A stretch of 64,000 nt of DNA. Origin: Lentisphaeria bacterium. Its GTDB lineage: Bacteria; Verrucomicrobiota; Lentisphaeria; Victivallales; UBA1829. A model generated the notes under the pieces. That model was not told where the DNA came from and ran no database searches. It saw only the letters and a program-made list of their open reading frames with translations. The stretch lies in assembly GCA_017456805.1 (NCBI GenBank), contig JAFTIQ010000021.1, positions 26,086 to 90,085 of the forward strand, read 5' to 3'. A program made the translations under genes and the position numbers. The first letter of the stretch is position 1, and the number at the start of each line of letters is the position of its first letter. Below, piece by piece: positions 25,467 through 35,329 of this stretch.

Positions 25467-26240
25467 ATGGCAACTGCGTATGAAATTTCAATGTTTCTGG
25501 ATGAATTGCTGAACCTGAAAGCCTTCGGCGGAGATGCATCCAACAACGGATTGCAGTTCGATGCGGGAACAGAAGTAAAACGTGCCGTGTTCGGGGTCGA
25601 CGCCTGTAAAGATCTGTTTGATTTTGCAGCAGAAGACGGTGCGGATTTTGTCTTTGTCCACCACGGTCTGAGCTGGGGCGGAAGTCTCAAGCGGATCCAC
25701 TCACTGGATGCAGCAAGAATCACTCAGCTTGCACAGAACAACATGTCTCTTTATGCGGCACATCTCCCGCTGGATGCACACCCTGAACTGGGGCACAATG
25801 CCGCGATCGCAAAAATGATGGGCTTGAAAAATATCCGTCCCTTCGGATTTTATGACGGAACAAAAATCGGTTTTTCCGGTGAACTTTCCCGTTCGACCAA
25901 AGCAAAAAAACTCGGCATGGATTTCTGCACAAATCTCCCCTACCCCGGCTACTCTTACACTTGCTTCAATGACGATAAATCCGTCAAACGGGTCGCAGTC
26001 GTTTCCGGCGGAGGAGCCTGTGTCCCCTTCTTCCAGGAAATGATCGCGGAAAACATCGATTGTCTGCTGACCGGTGAGTTCACTCATCAGGCTTGGCATT
26101 ACGCAAAAGAAGCAGATGTCGCAGTGATCGCTGCCGGACATTACCGGACAGAAATCCCCGGCGTTCTGAATATCATGAATGTTGTGGCGGAAGAATTCGG
26201 AATCGAATGTGCATTCCGGGAGCTTCCCACCGGACTTTGA
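25467..26240 (+). CDS. Nif3-like dinuclear metal-centre protein
   Basis: A 257-residue member of the NIF3 / GTP cyclohydrolase 1 type 2 family: ASNNGLQFDAG, VHHGLSWGG (metal-binding His pair), AHLPLDAHPELGHN, GEFTHQAWHYAKEADVAVIAAGHYRTE. The family forms toroidal hexamers with two metals per subunit; physiological function is unsettled. RBS AAAGGAG before the ATG. It is probably co-transcribed with proA and ends at a bidirectional terminator shared with clpX. Confidence 0.9.
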   Translation: MATAYEISMFLDELLNLKAFGGDASNNGLQFDAGTEVKRAVFGVDACKDLFDFAAEDGADFVFVHHGLSWGGSLKRIHSLDAARITQLAQNNMSLYAAHLPLDAHPELGHNAAIAKMMGLKNIRPFGFYDGTKIGFSGELSRSTKAKKLGMDFCTNLPYPGYSYTCFNDDKSVKRVAVVSGGGACVPFFQEMIAENIDCLLTGEFTHQAWHYAKEADVAVIAAGHYRTEIPGVLNIMNVVAEEFGIECAFRELPTGL

Positions 26241-26257
26241 GCCCCCGGGATCCCATC

Positions 26258-26307
26258 AAAAAAAGGCTGCCGCAAAAATGTTTTGCCGCAGCCTTAATTT
26301 TTATTTT
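26258..26307. terminator. Bidirectional terminator between nif3 and clpX
   Basis: Stem AAGGCTGC (26263-26270) / GCAGCCTT (26288-26295) extended inside, after one C-C mismatch, by six more pairs around an ATG triloop. T-rich sequence follows on the plus strand (26296-26307) and an A run precedes it, giving T on the minus strand. Confidence 0.88.
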
Positions 26308-26327
26308 GAAAACAGTCTGAGCTTTTA

Positions 26328-27614
26328 TCAGGCTTTTTTCTTTTTCTTCAGAACCAGATCCGGTTTCCCGCCTTCAACAGTTTTCCGGGTGATCACACAT
26401 TTTTCCACATCGCCTCTTGACGGAATATCATACATAATGTCCATCATCATGTTTTCGAGAATGGAGCGGAGTCCACGGGCGCCCGTTCCGCGTTTGACAG
26501 ATTTCTCCGCCATGGCTTCCAGTGCATCTTTCTTGAATTCCAGTTTGACATTTTCCATTCCCAGCAGTTTCTGATACTGACGGGTCAATGCATTTTTGGG
26601 TTCTGTAAGGATCCTGACGAGATCCTCCTCCTTCAGCGGCATGAGAGATGTGACGATCGGGAGACGTCCGATGAATTCAGGAATGATTCCGAAGTGAACC
26701 AGATCTTCCGGCTCTGTCAAACGCAGGATCTCCGGAGAATTGGGATCAATGACTTCTTTCTGTTCCGCATCATCCTGATTGAACCCGAGAACCCGTTTTC
26801 CGACTCTGCGCTGAATGATTTTGTCCAGTCCGACAAACGCTCCTCCGCAGATAAACAGAATATTGGTGGTGTCCACTTTGATATATTCCTGATCCGGATG
26901 CTTGCGTCCGCCCTTCGGAGGAACATTCGCAACAGTACCTTCCAGAATCTTCAGAAGAGCCTGCTGCACCCCTTCCCCGGAAACATCCCGGGTGATGGAA
27001 ACGTTTTCTGTTTTCCGGGCAATTTTGTCGATTTCATCCACATAGATAATACCGACTTGTGCCTTCTGAACATCGAAATCCGCAGCCTGAAGCAGTCTGA
27101 GCAGAATGTTTTCCACATCCTCACCCACATAACCGGCTTCGGTAAGGGTGGTGGCATCTGCAATACAGAAGGGAACATTCAACATTCTGGCAAGAGTTTT
27201 TGCCAGCAATGTTTTTCCGGAACCGGTTGGACCAAGCAGAAGTACGTTGCTCTTTTCGATTTCGATTCCGTCATCGGAATCTGCATCGTGGGAAACAAGC
27301 CGCTTGTAATGGTTGTGAACAGCAACGGAGAGGAACTTTTTTGCATCTTCCTGTCCGATCACATACTTATCCAGCTCTGCTTTGATTTCAGCCGGCTTGG
27401 GAATTTCCAGCGGAAGAATTTCAGAGTTCTTCTTCTTTTTTGTATCGGGCCCTTTTCCGTTCATGTACTGACGGCAGAGTTCCACGCAGCTTTCACAAAT
27501 GGAAGCGCCGGAAGGACTGCTCACCAGGTTTCCGAGACCGGGAGATCCGGCGGGCCGTCCGCAGAAGGAACAGCGCGGGATCTCACCTTCGCCATCATGA
27601 GTGTGTTTTGACAT
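26328..27614 (-). CDS. clpX: ATP-dependent Clp protease ATP-binding subunit ClpX
   Basis: A 428-residue ClpX: zinc-binding domain with Cys15, Cys18, Cys40, Cys43, Walker [12 protein letters not shown] (126-135), Walker B IIYVDEID (189-196), sensor and pore regions including [15 protein letters not shown], and FIGRLPIVT. ClpX hexamers unfold tagged proteins and feed them to ClpP. A TTG at 27626 is in frame, but ATG 27614 has GAGG at spacing 6 and is used here. It begins 8 nt after clpP in the order tig-clpP-clpX found in many bacteria. Confidence 0.97.
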   Translation of the reverse strand: MSKHTHDGEGEIPRCSFCGRPAGSPGLGNLVSSPSGASICESCVELCRQYMNGKGPDTKKKKNSEILPLEIPKPAEIKAELDKYVIGQEDAKKFLSVAVHNHYKRLVSHDADSDDGIEIEKSNVLLLGPTGSGKTLLAKTLARMLNVPFCIADATTLTEAGYVGEDVENILLRLLQAADFDVQKAQVGIIYVDEIDKIARKTENVSITRDVSGEGVQQALLKILEGTVANVPPKGGRKHPDQEYIKVDTTNILFICGGAFVGLDKIIQRRVGKRVLGFNQDDAEQKEVIDPNSPEILRLTEPEDLVHFGIIPEFIGRLPIVTSLMPLKEEDLVRILTEPKNALTRQYQKLLGMENVKLEFKKDALEAMAEKSVKRGTGARGLRSILENMMMDIMYDIPSRGDVEKCVITRKTVEGGKPDLVLKKKKKA

Positions 27615-27622
27615 GGTCCGCC

Positions 27623-28219
27623 TCAAGCTTTCTTATGAGGAATGATACTGTCAATGATGCCGTATTCCAGGGCTTCCTGAGCGCTCATGAAATAATCGCG
27701 TTCCGTATCATGGGCGATCTTTTTGATGCTGTTCCCGGTATTTTCAGCGAGAATAGAATTCAGGGTCGTGCGGATCTTCAGGATCTCCCGTGCCTGAATA
27801 TCAATATCTGCAGCGGTTCCTTCACTTCCGCCGCTGGGCTGATGGATCATCACCCGGGCGTTGGGAAGCGCAAACCGCTTTCCTTTTGTACCGGCACTGA
27901 GCAGGACAGCACCCATGCTGGCTGCCTGACCGACACAATAGGTCTTCACATCGCAGGAGATGACTTTCATACAATCCATGATTGCCAGACCGGCTGTCAC
28001 AGAACCGCCGGGGCTGTTGATGTAAAGATTGATATCTTTCTTCGGATCTTCGGACTGCAGAAAGAGGAGTTCTGCAACGATCAGATTTGCGACTGCATCA
28101 TCAATGGGAGTTCCAAGAAAAATGATTCTATCCTTCAACAAACGTGAGTAGATATCATAACCGCGTTCTCCCTGACCGGTCTGTTCTACGACCATGGGAA
28201 CATACATTGCCTTACTCAT
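27623..28219 (-). CDS. clpP: ATP-dependent Clp protease proteolytic subunit ClpP
   Basis: A 198-residue ClpP with the catalytic triad Ser101 (GQAASMGA), His126 (MIHQPSGG) and Asp171 ([10 protein letters not shown]). It forms the tetradecameric peptidase of the ClpXP and ClpAP proteases. RBS AAGGAG lies 10 nt before the ATG; an in-frame ATG at codon 5 is possible. It is 122 bp downstream of tig and 8 nt upstream of clpX. Confidence 0.97.
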   Translation of the reverse strand: MSKAMYVPMVVEQTGQGERGYDIYSRLLKDRIIFLGTPIDDAVANLIVAELLFLQSEDPKKDINLYINSPGGSVTAGLAIMDCMKVISCDVKTYCVGQAASMGAVLLSAGTKGKRFALPNARVMIHQPSGGSEGTAADIDIQAREILKIRTTLNSILAENTGNSIKKIAHDTERDYFMSAQEALEYGIIDSIIPHKKA

Positions 28220-28264
28220 ATTCAGCTTTCTCCTTCAGTGATCCGAGACAATTTTTTATTATAC

Positions 28265-28309
28265 GAGCCAATCCCCCAGGAACGGGTCAGCGTCCTGCAG
28301 AATTGGCTC
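28265..28309. repeat. Inverted repeat between tig and clpP
   Basis: GAGCCAAT (28265-28272) and ATTGGCTC (28302-28309) flank an inner CAGGA/TCCTG pair, forming a long interrupted hairpin. There is no T run, so it is more likely an RNA-processing or attenuation structure than an intrinsic terminator. Confidence 0.5.
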
Positions 28310-28341
28310 ATTCCATAAAATAATACGGTTAAAAACCGGAA

Positions 28342-29676
28342 TTATTTCACTTCTTTGACTTTTACCTTGTCGCAAAGGACATCAAGGGTCTTTCCAATGA
28401 CGAGGTCAGCGTGGAAATCGCCGAATGCATCATTTTCCTGAAGTCTCTTGATGATATCCTGTTTTTTGCAGCGGTAGTAACCGGCAAGTTCTTCCAAATG
28501 CTGATCGAATTCTGCGGGGGAAACTTCCACTTTTTCCTGTTCTGCGATTGCAGTAAGGATGAAGTTGCGGGAAAGTTTCTTGCGTGCTTCGACTTCAGCG
28601 TCTGCAAGATGTTTTTCCATGTCAGCTTTGAATTTTTCTGCATCTTCTTCAGATTTGACAGTGCTGTTTGCGATGGAGGAGAAGATTCTTCTCTTTTCAG
28701 TTTCAACAGAAGAGTTGGGCAGATCGAATGCGCCGACAGCTTCCACGAGTTTTGCGACGAGTTTTTCCTGGATTGCAGATTTGCGTTCGGAAACGAGCTT
28801 GTTTTCAGCCTGTTTCTTGAGCATTTCTTTCATCTTTTCCACATCATCCATGCGGAGTTTTTCAGCCAGAACTTTGTCATCGGTGATGGGGGTCTTGTGC
28901 TGAACTTCTTTCACGGTGAATTTGTAAGCGACTTTCTTTCCGGCAAGGCCGCTTTCGCGCCAGTCTGCGGGGAATTCTGCTGTAAATTCTTTAACATCAC
29001 CGGTCTTTGCTCCGGTCAGAGCAGCAGTTGCACCGGGGACGAAATCATTTTCGCTGAGCCAGATCCAGGAATCTTCTGCGCCAGCCATCCGTTTCAGAGA
29101 AGCGGAAGCATCTTCAGCGGGAGTGAAATCGCTGGAGTAGGAAACTTTCAGCATATCGCCGCTGACTGCGGGATCTTCCACAGTGGCGTAATCGGAATAG
29201 AGTTCCTTGAGATACTGGAGTTCTTTTTCGGCTTCTTCTTCGAGGTTGGGCTGAGCAGGAACTTCAATTTCAAAGTCTGCATAAGCGGGGAGTTCGAAGG
29301 TGGGAGCGACATCGACGGTAAAAGTGAATTCAAACGCTTTATCAGCAGCGGGTTTTGCATCATCTTTTGCCTTGTAATCGGGGATTGCCACAACTTTGCA
29401 GGCATCCTGAACTTTTTCTGCAGCCGCGCGCTGGATGGAACGTTCCACATCTTCTGCCAGTTTTTCTCCATATCTTGCAAGAACCAGAGAAACGGGAGCT
29501 TTCCCTTTACGGAAGCCGCCGATCTGAACCTGAGCAGCAAATTCTTTAGCGACAGCGGCAAATTCAGCCTTGACTGCTTCTGCGGGAACGCAGAATTCTG
29601 CGGTCTTTCCGCATGCGGAAACTTCTTTCAGTTCCATTGTCATAGCTGCCATCAGTGCATTTTCTTTTTTAGACAT
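28342..29676 (-). CDS. tig: Trigger factor
   Basis: A 444-residue ribosome-associated chaperone and peptidyl-prolyl isomerase. The N-terminal ribosome-binding loop is GGFRKGKAPVSLV near 56-68 (family GFRxGKxP); a divergent FKBP-like domain lies about 180-260, and the C-terminal chaperone arms run to VDVL-like CDKVKVKEVK. The early part is somewhat longer than in E. coli. RBS AAGG is 10 nt before the ATG. First gene of the tig-clpP-clpX cluster. Confidence 0.95.
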   Translation of the reverse strand: MSKKENALMAAMTMELKEVSACGKTAEFCVPAEAVKAEFAAVAKEFAAQVQIGGFRKGKAPVSLVLARYGEKLAEDVERSIQRAAAEKVQDACKVVAIPDYKAKDDAKPAADKAFEFTFTVDVAPTFELPAYADFEIEVPAQPNLEEEAEKELQYLKELYSDYATVEDPAVSGDMLKVSYSSDFTPAEDASASLKRMAGAEDSWIWLSENDFVPGATAALTGAKTGDVKEFTAEFPADWRESGLAGKKVAYKFTVKEVQHKTPITDDKVLAEKLRMDDVEKMKEMLKKQAENKLVSERKSAIQEKLVAKLVEAVGAFDLPNSSVETEKRRIFSSIANSTVKSEEDAEKFKADMEKHLADAEVEARKKLSRNFILTAIAEQEKVEVSPAEFDQHLEELAGYYRCKKQDIIKRLQENDAFGDFHADLVIGKTLDVLCDKVKVKEVK

Positions 29677-29974
29677 ATGCCGTTACCTTTCTCAATTTGT
29701 TGGAGTATTTTTTCAAAAAACACCCGTTGTTTTTTAAAATACAGTGATAATCAGGAAATATAACTCCAGTTTGCACTTTTTTCCAGTGAATTAATGATTT
29801 TTTTTAACTTTTCCTGCTTTTTTTTGTTTTTTTTTCATTTTCAAACGTTTCCGGCATTGAAATTTTCAGGATTTGTGTTATCTTTCTTTGAGATAACAAA
29901 GGAATATATAAAATTTTCAGGACTGTGTCCGGTTTCCGGAAACCGGCATCGTCATTTTGCAAGGAGTTTATATT
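29677..29974. promoter_or_regulatory. Divergent intergenic region with T-tracts and dyads
   Basis: The gap between tig and the FHA gene carries three T runs of 8, 8 and 9 (29798-29805, 29818-29825, 29827-29835), which read as A-tracts for tig; a GTTATCT/AGATAAC hairpin (29877-29897); two copies of AATTTTCAGGA (29861, 29912) 51 bp apart; and an 18-bp palindrome (29929-29946). No convincing standard promoter is seen for either gene. Confidence 0.5.
29929..29946. repeat. 18-bp perfect palindrome before the FHA gene
   Basis: CCGGTTTCCGGAAACCGG, 28 bp upstream of the ATG at 29975. It could be an operator or an RNA hairpin in the leader. Confidence 0.6.
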
Positions 29975-30484
29975 ATGGCTGGCACACCGAAACTGATCGT
30001 TTTGTCTTCCGAATTCAAAGGCAAACAGTTCGAACTCACCAATGATCTTCATACAGTTGGCCGCGCAGATGCAAGAGATATTTGTATCAAGGATTCCTCT
30101 CTCTCTTCCTATCACTGCGATTTTATCCGCGCCGGAGATACCTATATCGTCCGGGACAACAACTCAACAAACGGTACCCGCGTCAATAACGTTCCCATCA
30201 CCGAACAGGAACTTATGAACAGCGATATCATTCAAATTGGCGGTGTCGAAGTCCTTTTCGATGCCGATGTCAAAGAAGGTTCCAGATCTACTACGACAAC
30301 TCAGAAAACTGTTACAGGGATTACTATCACCGATATTGATCCCGATACCGTAAATCTCGGAACAAATCAGGAAGCAACTCCCCCGGGAGAAAAGAAGGTA
30401 CGGTATATCCTTATTGGAATTATCGGGATCCTCGTGCTCCTGTTGATCGGACTCGGATTCGTTCTGGTTCATCACGGCAACTGA
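29975..30484 (+). CDS. FHA-domain protein with C-terminal membrane anchor
   Basis: A 169-residue protein from ATG 29975 (AAGGAG at spacing 8; the TTG at 29957 is rejected). An N-terminal FHA domain (about 4-95) shows VGRADARD, SSLSSYHC and NNSTNGTRVNN, the phosphothreonine-binding G-R, S-x-x-H and N-G motifs. A Thr-rich linker (SRSTTTTQK) leads to one membrane helix (about 146-165, ILIGIIGILVLLLIGLGFVL) with almost nothing beyond. The FHA domain therefore faces the cytoplasm as a tail-anchored phosphothreonine reader. It precedes ftsH by 76 bp; no Ser/Thr kinase is in the window. Confidence 0.88.
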   Translation: MAGTPKLIVLSSEFKGKQFELTNDLHTVGRADARDICIKDSSLSSYHCDFIRAGDTYIVRDNNSTNGTRVNNVPITEQELMNSDIIQIGGVEVLFDADVKEGSRSTTTTQKTVTGITITDIDPDTVNLGTNQEATPPGEKKVRYILIGIIGILVLLLIGLGFVLVHHGN

Positions 30485-30524
30485 TCTGCCACCCCACCCG
30501 ACCTCCTAAAAACTTATAACAGAT

Positions 30525-30542
30525 CCGGGATCTCTATCCCGG
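30525..30542 (+). repeat. Short hairpin upstream of ftsH
   Basis: CCGGGAT (30525-30531), 4-nt loop, ATCCCGG (30536-30542), 18 bp before the ftsH start. No real T run follows, so it is a weak terminator or a leader structure. Confidence 0.5.
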
Positions 30543-30560
30543 AAATTAGGATTTTTATCT

Positions 30561-32624
30561 ATGGAAAAAAAACCGGAAAAATTGCCCGATCATAAAAATA
30601 TGCAGCCGGGTATGCCCTCAAAACGCCCCCCCGCAGCAGTCTTTATCTGGTTGCTCGTGCTCGTGATGATCATCACTCTCTTCATTTATAAATTCACCCC
30701 CTCCCTCGCCAATACTCGGGATCTCTCCCAGAGTGAATTTGAACTCTGGCTGAAACAGGGATGGATCAAAACAGCCGTCATCCTGCCCGGAACAGATAAT
30801 GTTCTGGAGATTGAAGGGGAATATGAAAAGAAACCCGCAGCAGCTCCTGAAAAAACACAGACGGCTGCAACCGCTCAACCTCCTGCCCCGGAGAAAAAAC
30901 CGAATGTTGTTGATCTTTCCGGAGGAACTCAAACAGAAGATACGCCCCCGGCTTTGAGAGATGTGAAAAACTATTACAGAACCCGCGTGATCAAGACTCC
31001 GGCGCTGATGGAAGGTTTGGAAAAAGTTCAGGTTCAGATCCTGGAACGGGATTCTTGGTGGAAATCTCTCCTTGCCAATATTCTGATCGGTATCCTGATC
31101 ATCGGTTTGATCTATTTCCTCTTTGCACGACAGATGCGTATGGCTGGAAAAGGTGCTTCCGAATTCGGAAAATCCAGAGCCAGAATGATCCTGCCCGGTC
31201 AGAACAGCAAAACGTTTGATGATGTCGCAGGATGCGATGAAGCGAAAGAAGAAACCAAAGAAATCGTGGAATACCTGAAAGATCCTCTGAAATTCAAACT
31301 TCTCGGCGGAAAGATCCCCCGGGGAGCCCTTCTCACCGGACCTCCGGGAACAGGAAAAACTCTGATGGCAAAGGCTGTCGCCGGAGAAGCCGGTGTCGCA
31401 TTCTTTGCAATCAGCGGTTCCGACTTCGTGGAAATGTTCGTCGGGGTCGGGGCAAGCCGTGTCCGCGATATGTTCGAACAGGCAAGAAAACACGCACCTT
31501 GTGTGATCTTTATTGATGAAATCGATGCTGTCGGCCGCTCCCGTTTTTCCGGAATCGGCGGTGGACACGATGAACGGGAACAGACTCTGAACGCCATGCT
31601 CGTGGAAATGGATGGGCTGGAAACTCAGGAAGGAGTCATTGTCCTTGCAGCAACAAACCGCGCAGACGTGCTCGACCCTGCCCTGCTCCGTCCCGGACGC
31701 TTTGACCGTCAGATCGTTATCGACTATCCCGATATTGCCGGACGCCGCAAAATCCTTGATGTTCATGCAAAAACCATCAAGCTTGCGCCCGATGCAGATC
31801 TGGATGCCATTGCCCGCTCCACTTCCGGATTTTCCGGTGCGGATCTGGCAAACCTGATCAATGAAGCAGCCCTTCTTGCCGCCCGTTACAACAAAACCGC
31901 AGCAGATCAGAACGATCTGGAGGAAGCGCGGGATAAAGTCTGTTTCGGCAGAGAACGCAAGAGCCGCCGGATCCCCGAACGGGAACGCCGTCTGACTGCA
32001 TGGCACGAAGCCGGACATACAATCGTCAATATCTTCTGCGAACACTCTGTGCCGCTGCATAAAGTGACGATCATCCCCCGCGGTCAGGCACTCGGTTTGA
32101 CCATGATGGTTCCGGAGGAAGACCGGTATTCCCAAAGTATGCTGGAAATGAAAGACCTCATGAAAGTGGATATGGGCGGAAGAGTCGCAGAGGAAATCGT
32201 CTTTACAGACGTGACCAGCGGAGCTTCTGCGGATATCTCCCACGCAACAAAAGTTGCACGCGCAATGGTCTGCTCCTTCGGAATGAGTGACAAACTCGGT
32301 CCGATCCAGTATGGCGAACGTTCCGATCATATTTACCTTGGACGCGATATCACCCGCAGCGAGGCTTACAGCGAAGAAACCGCACGGATCATTGATCTGG
32401 AAATCAAAAAACTTGTGGATGAAGCAATGGATTCCGCAAGAAAGATCCTCACCGATCATCGCGATATGCTGGATAAACTGGCAGAAGCTCTCCTGGAAAA
32501 AGAAACCATGGATGCTGCTCAGGTTTATGAACTCCTCGGACTTCCCAGACCCAATCAGGAAGCCAAAGCGATTCCCGTGACGGAAGTTCCTGTGCCGACG
32601 GGATCAGCCCCGGAAAACGTCTGA
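30561..32624 (+). CDS. ftsH: ATP-dependent zinc metalloprotease FtsH
   Basis: A 687-residue membrane AAA protease: membrane helix 1 (about 27-45), a periplasmic segment with a Pro/Ala-rich insert (about 90-130), membrane helix 2 (about 170-189), Walker A GPPGTGKT (260-267), Walker B FIDEID, the second region of homology ending RPGRFDR, and zinc site HEAGH (482-486). It degrades membrane and regulatory proteins. The low-complexity insert in the periplasmic part is absent from E. coli FtsH but is found in some other phyla. RBS AGGA at spacing 10. The stop overlaps the next start (TGATG). Confidence 0.96.
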   Translation: MEKKPEKLPDHKNMQPGMPSKRPPAAVFIWLLVLVMIITLFIYKFTPSLANTRDLSQSEFELWLKQGWIKTAVILPGTDNVLEIEGEYEKKPAAAPEKTQTAATAQPPAPEKKPNVVDLSGGTQTEDTPPALRDVKNYYRTRVIKTPALMEGLEKVQVQILERDSWWKSLLANILIGILIIGLIYFLFARQMRMAGKGASEFGKSRARMILPGQNSKTFDDVAGCDEAKEETKEIVEYLKDPLKFKLLGGKIPRGALLTGPPGTGKTLMAKAVAGEAGVAFFAISGSDFVEMFVGVGASRVRDMFEQARKHAPCVIFIDEIDAVGRSRFSGIGGGHDEREQTLNAMLVEMDGLETQEGVIVLAATNRADVLDPALLRPGRFDRQIVIDYPDIAGRRKILDVHAKTIKLAPDADLDAIARSTSGFSGADLANLINEAALLAARYNKTAADQNDLEEARDKVCFGRERKSRRIPERERRLTAWHEAGHTIVNIFCEHSVPLHKVTIIPRGQALGLTMMVPEEDRYSQSMLEMKDLMKVDMGGRVAEEIVFTDVTSGASADISHATKVARAMVCSFGMSDKLGPIQYGERSDHIYLGRDITRSEAYSEETARIIDLEIKKLVDEAMDSARKILTDHRDMLDKLAEALLEKETMDAAQVYELLGLPRPNQEAKAIPVTEVPVPTGSAPENV

Positions 32625-32947
32625 TGGCTGAACCGGTCAATGGTGCAATAACAGAAGTTGGACCCGGAATTGTGCGGATTGCCTGCCGGGTCCAGCCCCG
32701 TGCTTCCAAACAGGGTGTGCGCGGTATGCATGGATCTGCAATCAAAATTTCTTTAAACACTCCGCCTGTTGACGGCAAAGCAAATGCTGCTTTATGTGCT
32801 CTCCTGGCGGATATCCTTGATGTGTCAAAATCATCTGTTTCCCTTCATTCCGGTCAGACCTCCCGGGATAAAACGGTGGAAGTCTGCGGGATCAACCAAG
32901 CGCAGGCAATTGCAGTACTTCAACAAAAAGTTGACCAAAACACCTGA
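32624..32947 (+). CDS. DUF167/YggU family protein
   Basis: A 107-residue YggU-type protein: IRIACRVQPRASKQGV, IKISLNTPPVDGKANAAL and VSLHSGQTSRDKTVEV are the three conserved blocks of UPF0235/DUF167. Function unknown. Its ATG shares the A of the ftsH stop (TGATG), so translation is coupled. The lipoprotein gene begins 18 bp later. Confidence 0.9.
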   Translation: MAEPVNGAITEVGPGIVRIACRVQPRASKQGVRGMHGSAIKISLNTPPVDGKANAALCALLADILDVSKSSVSLHSGQTSRDKTVEVCGINQAQAIAVLQQKVDQNT

Positions 32948-32965
32948 TTTTTCAAGGAGTTTTCC

Positions 32966-34771
32966 ATGAGCCCCCGTAAATCAAAATGTCTCAAAAAGCT
33001 GCTTTTGGCATCATTTGTTCCTTTCTTCCTTACCGCATGTGCCACAACCGATCATTTACCCAGCCCTTTACCATCAAGCAAAAGGAATCATCAAACTATG
33101 AGAAAAGCATATTACCTTGATTTAATGGAGATAACCCTTTCCGCATACACGACGGAACACATTGACCGTTACTTTGATCAGGTAAAAAAAGATGGTTTGA
33201 CAGAACATGGATTTCCCCGTTTGACTGCAAATATCGGGATTTTGATCGCCCACAACAAACGGCTGGATCTGAAAGAACGTTTTCTTAAAATGATGGACTT
33301 CTGCTGTCAGCAGATCCCGAAAGTCAAAGCCGCAAATGATTTTTCTGTGAAAGAAATCATATTCTGTATTCAGGAACTGGAAAAGAGCGATCAAGTTCCA
33401 GCAGCAAAAATCCAGGAGTGGAAAGATCTTCTGAGAACCATCGATCCTTATACCTGCTATAATGTATATGCAAAAGATATGGATCATGTTGTCTACAACT
33501 GGGCGGCATTTACCATGCTCAGTGAGTTTATGCGGCAGAAAGCCGAACTTTCGGATAAATATGCTGATTTTATAGACTTGCAGGCGTATTCCCAGCTGCG
33601 CCTTCTGGATAAAAACAAGATGTACCGGGATCCGAATGAACCCATAGTTTACGATTTTGTGACCCGTGGTCTGTTTGCAGTTCTTCTTCACGAGGGCTAC
33701 AAGGGAAAATATCAGAAAGTCTGGCAGGACGCAATGGAGCAAGGGGCAGAGTATACCTGGAAAATGATCTCTGTCACCGGAGAAATGCCCTACGGCGGAC
33801 GGAGCAACCAGTTTCTCCACAACGAGGCTCATGTGGCAATCATGATGGAATATTATGCAAATCACTATGCGAAGAAAGGTGATTTGAAGACAGCCGGACA
33901 GTACAGGATGCTTGCTGTCAGAGCATTGAAAAACATAGCTTTCTGGCTCAATAAAAAGCCCATTTCCCATATCAAAAACCGTTTTCCCATCGAATCCAAA
34001 TACGGATGTGAAGACTATGCTTACTTTGATAAATACATGATCACAGCAGCATCCTTTCTCTATGTAGCGTACCATTTTTGCGATGAATCTATCAAACCGG
34101 TTGAACTTGATGATCAGGCGGGAACAAGCTGGCAAACTTCTGATCATTTCCATAAACTCTTTCTCCGTGCCGGAGATTATTTTGCGGAGTATGATTACCG
34201 TGCAGACTATCATTATGACTGCAGCGGGCTTGGGCGGCTTCACAAAAAAGATGCACCGTCCGTATTGTGCCTCTCCGTTCCCTGTCCGAAAATGCATTCA
34301 TACATTGTGGATATGAAAGATTCCGCCTGTCTTGCGATCGCCCCCGGGGTGAAGATCAACGGGAAATGGCACTATGCTGTTGAAAAAGATGTTGTTCATA
34401 CGATCAGAAAACATTCTGCGGAAGGAGAAACAGCCAACGCGGAAATAGAATATAAATACCCGTCCGGAGAAAAGCTTGCCGCATGGTACACACTTGACCG
34501 GAACGGTCTTGGGATCAAAGTATCCGGCAGTGAAACGCTCCGGATTCTTCTGCCGGCGTTCAAGTTCAACGGAAAAGATTACAGCAAAATCACACTGAAA
34601 GAGGGTGTTCTTGAAGTGGAATTTGAGGGGTATATCTGCCGTTATACTGTTCTTGACGGAACCATTATTGCGTTAGATCGCCCTGCCCGGAACCGGAATG
34701 GTCATTATGAAACCTATGCCGCAGAAGGCAGCAGCGGATTGAGAGTTCAAATTTCAATTGAAAAGCGCTGA
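32966..34771 (+). CDS. Large lipoprotein, helical-barrel type, unknown function
   Basis: I do not recognise a specific family. The 601-residue protein has a lipoprotein signal (LLLASFVPFFLTAC, lipobox L-T-A-C) and so is probably membrane attached outside the cytoplasm. Residues about 50-390 are helix-rich with spaced aromatic residues (MYRDPNEPIVYDFVTRG, MPYGGRSNQFLHNEAHVA, YGCEDYAYFDKYMI), like the alpha/alpha toroid of polysaccharide lyases such as heparinase II/III-type enzymes; the last 200 residues are beta-rich. His and Tyr residues in YGGRSNQFLHNEAH could be catalytic. A polysaccharide-degrading role is a guess from fold pattern. RBS AAGGAG. Confidence 0.72.
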   Translation: MSPRKSKCLKKLLLASFVPFFLTACATTDHLPSPLPSSKRNHQTMRKAYYLDLMEITLSAYTTEHIDRYFDQVKKDGLTEHGFPRLTANIGILIAHNKRLDLKERFLKMMDFCCQQIPKVKAANDFSVKEIIFCIQELEKSDQVPAAKIQEWKDLLRTIDPYTCYNVYAKDMDHVVYNWAAFTMLSEFMRQKAELSDKYADFIDLQAYSQLRLLDKNKMYRDPNEPIVYDFVTRGLFAVLLHEGYKGKYQKVWQDAMEQGAEYTWKMISVTGEMPYGGRSNQFLHNEAHVAIMMEYYANHYAKKGDLKTAGQYRMLAVRALKNIAFWLNKKPISHIKNRFPIESKYGCEDYAYFDKYMITAASFLYVAYHFCDESIKPVELDDQAGTSWQTSDHFHKLFLRAGDYFAEYDYRADYHYDCSGLGRLHKKDAPSVLCLSVPCPKMHSYIVDMKDSACLAIAPGVKINGKWHYAVEKDVVHTIRKHSAEGETANAEIEYKYPSGEKLAAWYTLDRNGLGIKVSGSETLRILLPAFKFNGKDYSKITLKEGVLEVEFEGYICRYTVLDGTIIALDRPARNRNGHYETYAAEGSSGLRVQISIEKR

Positions 34772-34810
34772 TTTTCTGCCGGAACACACTTAATTTTTCT
34801 TCAGACGCCC

Positions 34811-34838
34811 TTGTATTTTCTGAAATTGCTGTTATATT
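34811..34838 (+). promoter_or_regulatory. Predicted promoter of dfx-fprA-rub
   Basis: TTGTAT (34811-34816), 16-bp spacer, TATATT (34833-34838). The leader to 34930 is about 85 nt and contains a small dyad GAACA/TGTTC (34872-34884). Confidence 0.65.
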
Positions 34839-34929
34839 TCCAGCGTAAGCCCTGAATGAAGGTGCGGTTCAGAACATTGTGTTCTCTCTTTTTGTCAAAG
34901 AGGATAACCGTAACAAACAGGAGGGGGTT

Positions 34930-35316
34930 ATGAAACAAACGATTTTGAAATGCGGGATCTGCGGAGCTGTGGCAGAAGTGATCGTCGAATGTCAGGGCTA
35001 CACGGGGCTCGTGTGCTGTGGTCAGCCGATGCAGGAAGAAATTCCGCAAACTGCTGATCAGACAAAGGAAAAACATGTGCCTGTCGGGGAAGTCTTCTCG
35101 AAATGGGAAACAAAAGTGAAAGTGGGATCAACACTTCACCCGATGACGGAAGAGCATCGGATTCTCTGGATTGAGATGATTGACGGGGATATGAGGATCA
35201 GAAAATATTTGAAAGCCGGCGAACGTCCCGAAGCCGTCTTTCCGCTGCCATTCAAACCGGGAGTGATTTTGCGGGAATACTGCAACATTCACGGTTTATG
35301 GGAGTATCAAGAGTAA
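34930..35316 (+). CDS. dfx: Desulfoferrodoxin (2Fe superoxide reductase)
   Basis: The protein is 128 residues from ATG 34930, with GGAGG just upstream; the earlier in-frame start at 34879 lacks one. N-terminal desulforedoxin-type centre I uses Cys8, Cys11, Cys29, Cys30 (C-G-I-C then V-C-C-G). Centre II has EKH (47-49), His70, His76, Cys118 and His121 (E-Y-C-N-I-H-G), the Fe(His4Cys) site that reduces superoxide to hydrogen peroxide. Glu47 and Lys48 match catalytic residues of the family. First gene of an oxygen-defence operon with a flavodiiron protein and rubredoxin, typical of strict anaerobes. Confidence 0.95.
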   Translation: MKQTILKCGICGAVAEVIVECQGYTGLVCCGQPMQEEIPQTADQTKEKHVPVGEVFSKWETKVKVGSTLHPMTEEHRILWIEMIDGDMRIRKYLKAGERPEAVFPLPFKPGVILREYCNIHGLWEYQE

Positions 35317-35329
35317 AGGATTCAGCAAG

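Noticed and set aside
30618..32459. 613-residue minus-strand open frame
   Set aside because: Opposite ftsH, whose motifs and RBS are clear; the antisense frame has no recognisable domain.
34872..34884. GAACA/TGTTC dyad as a PerR or Fur box
   Set aside because: Too short and does not match the known PerR or Fur consensus; kept only as a small dyad in the dfx leader.
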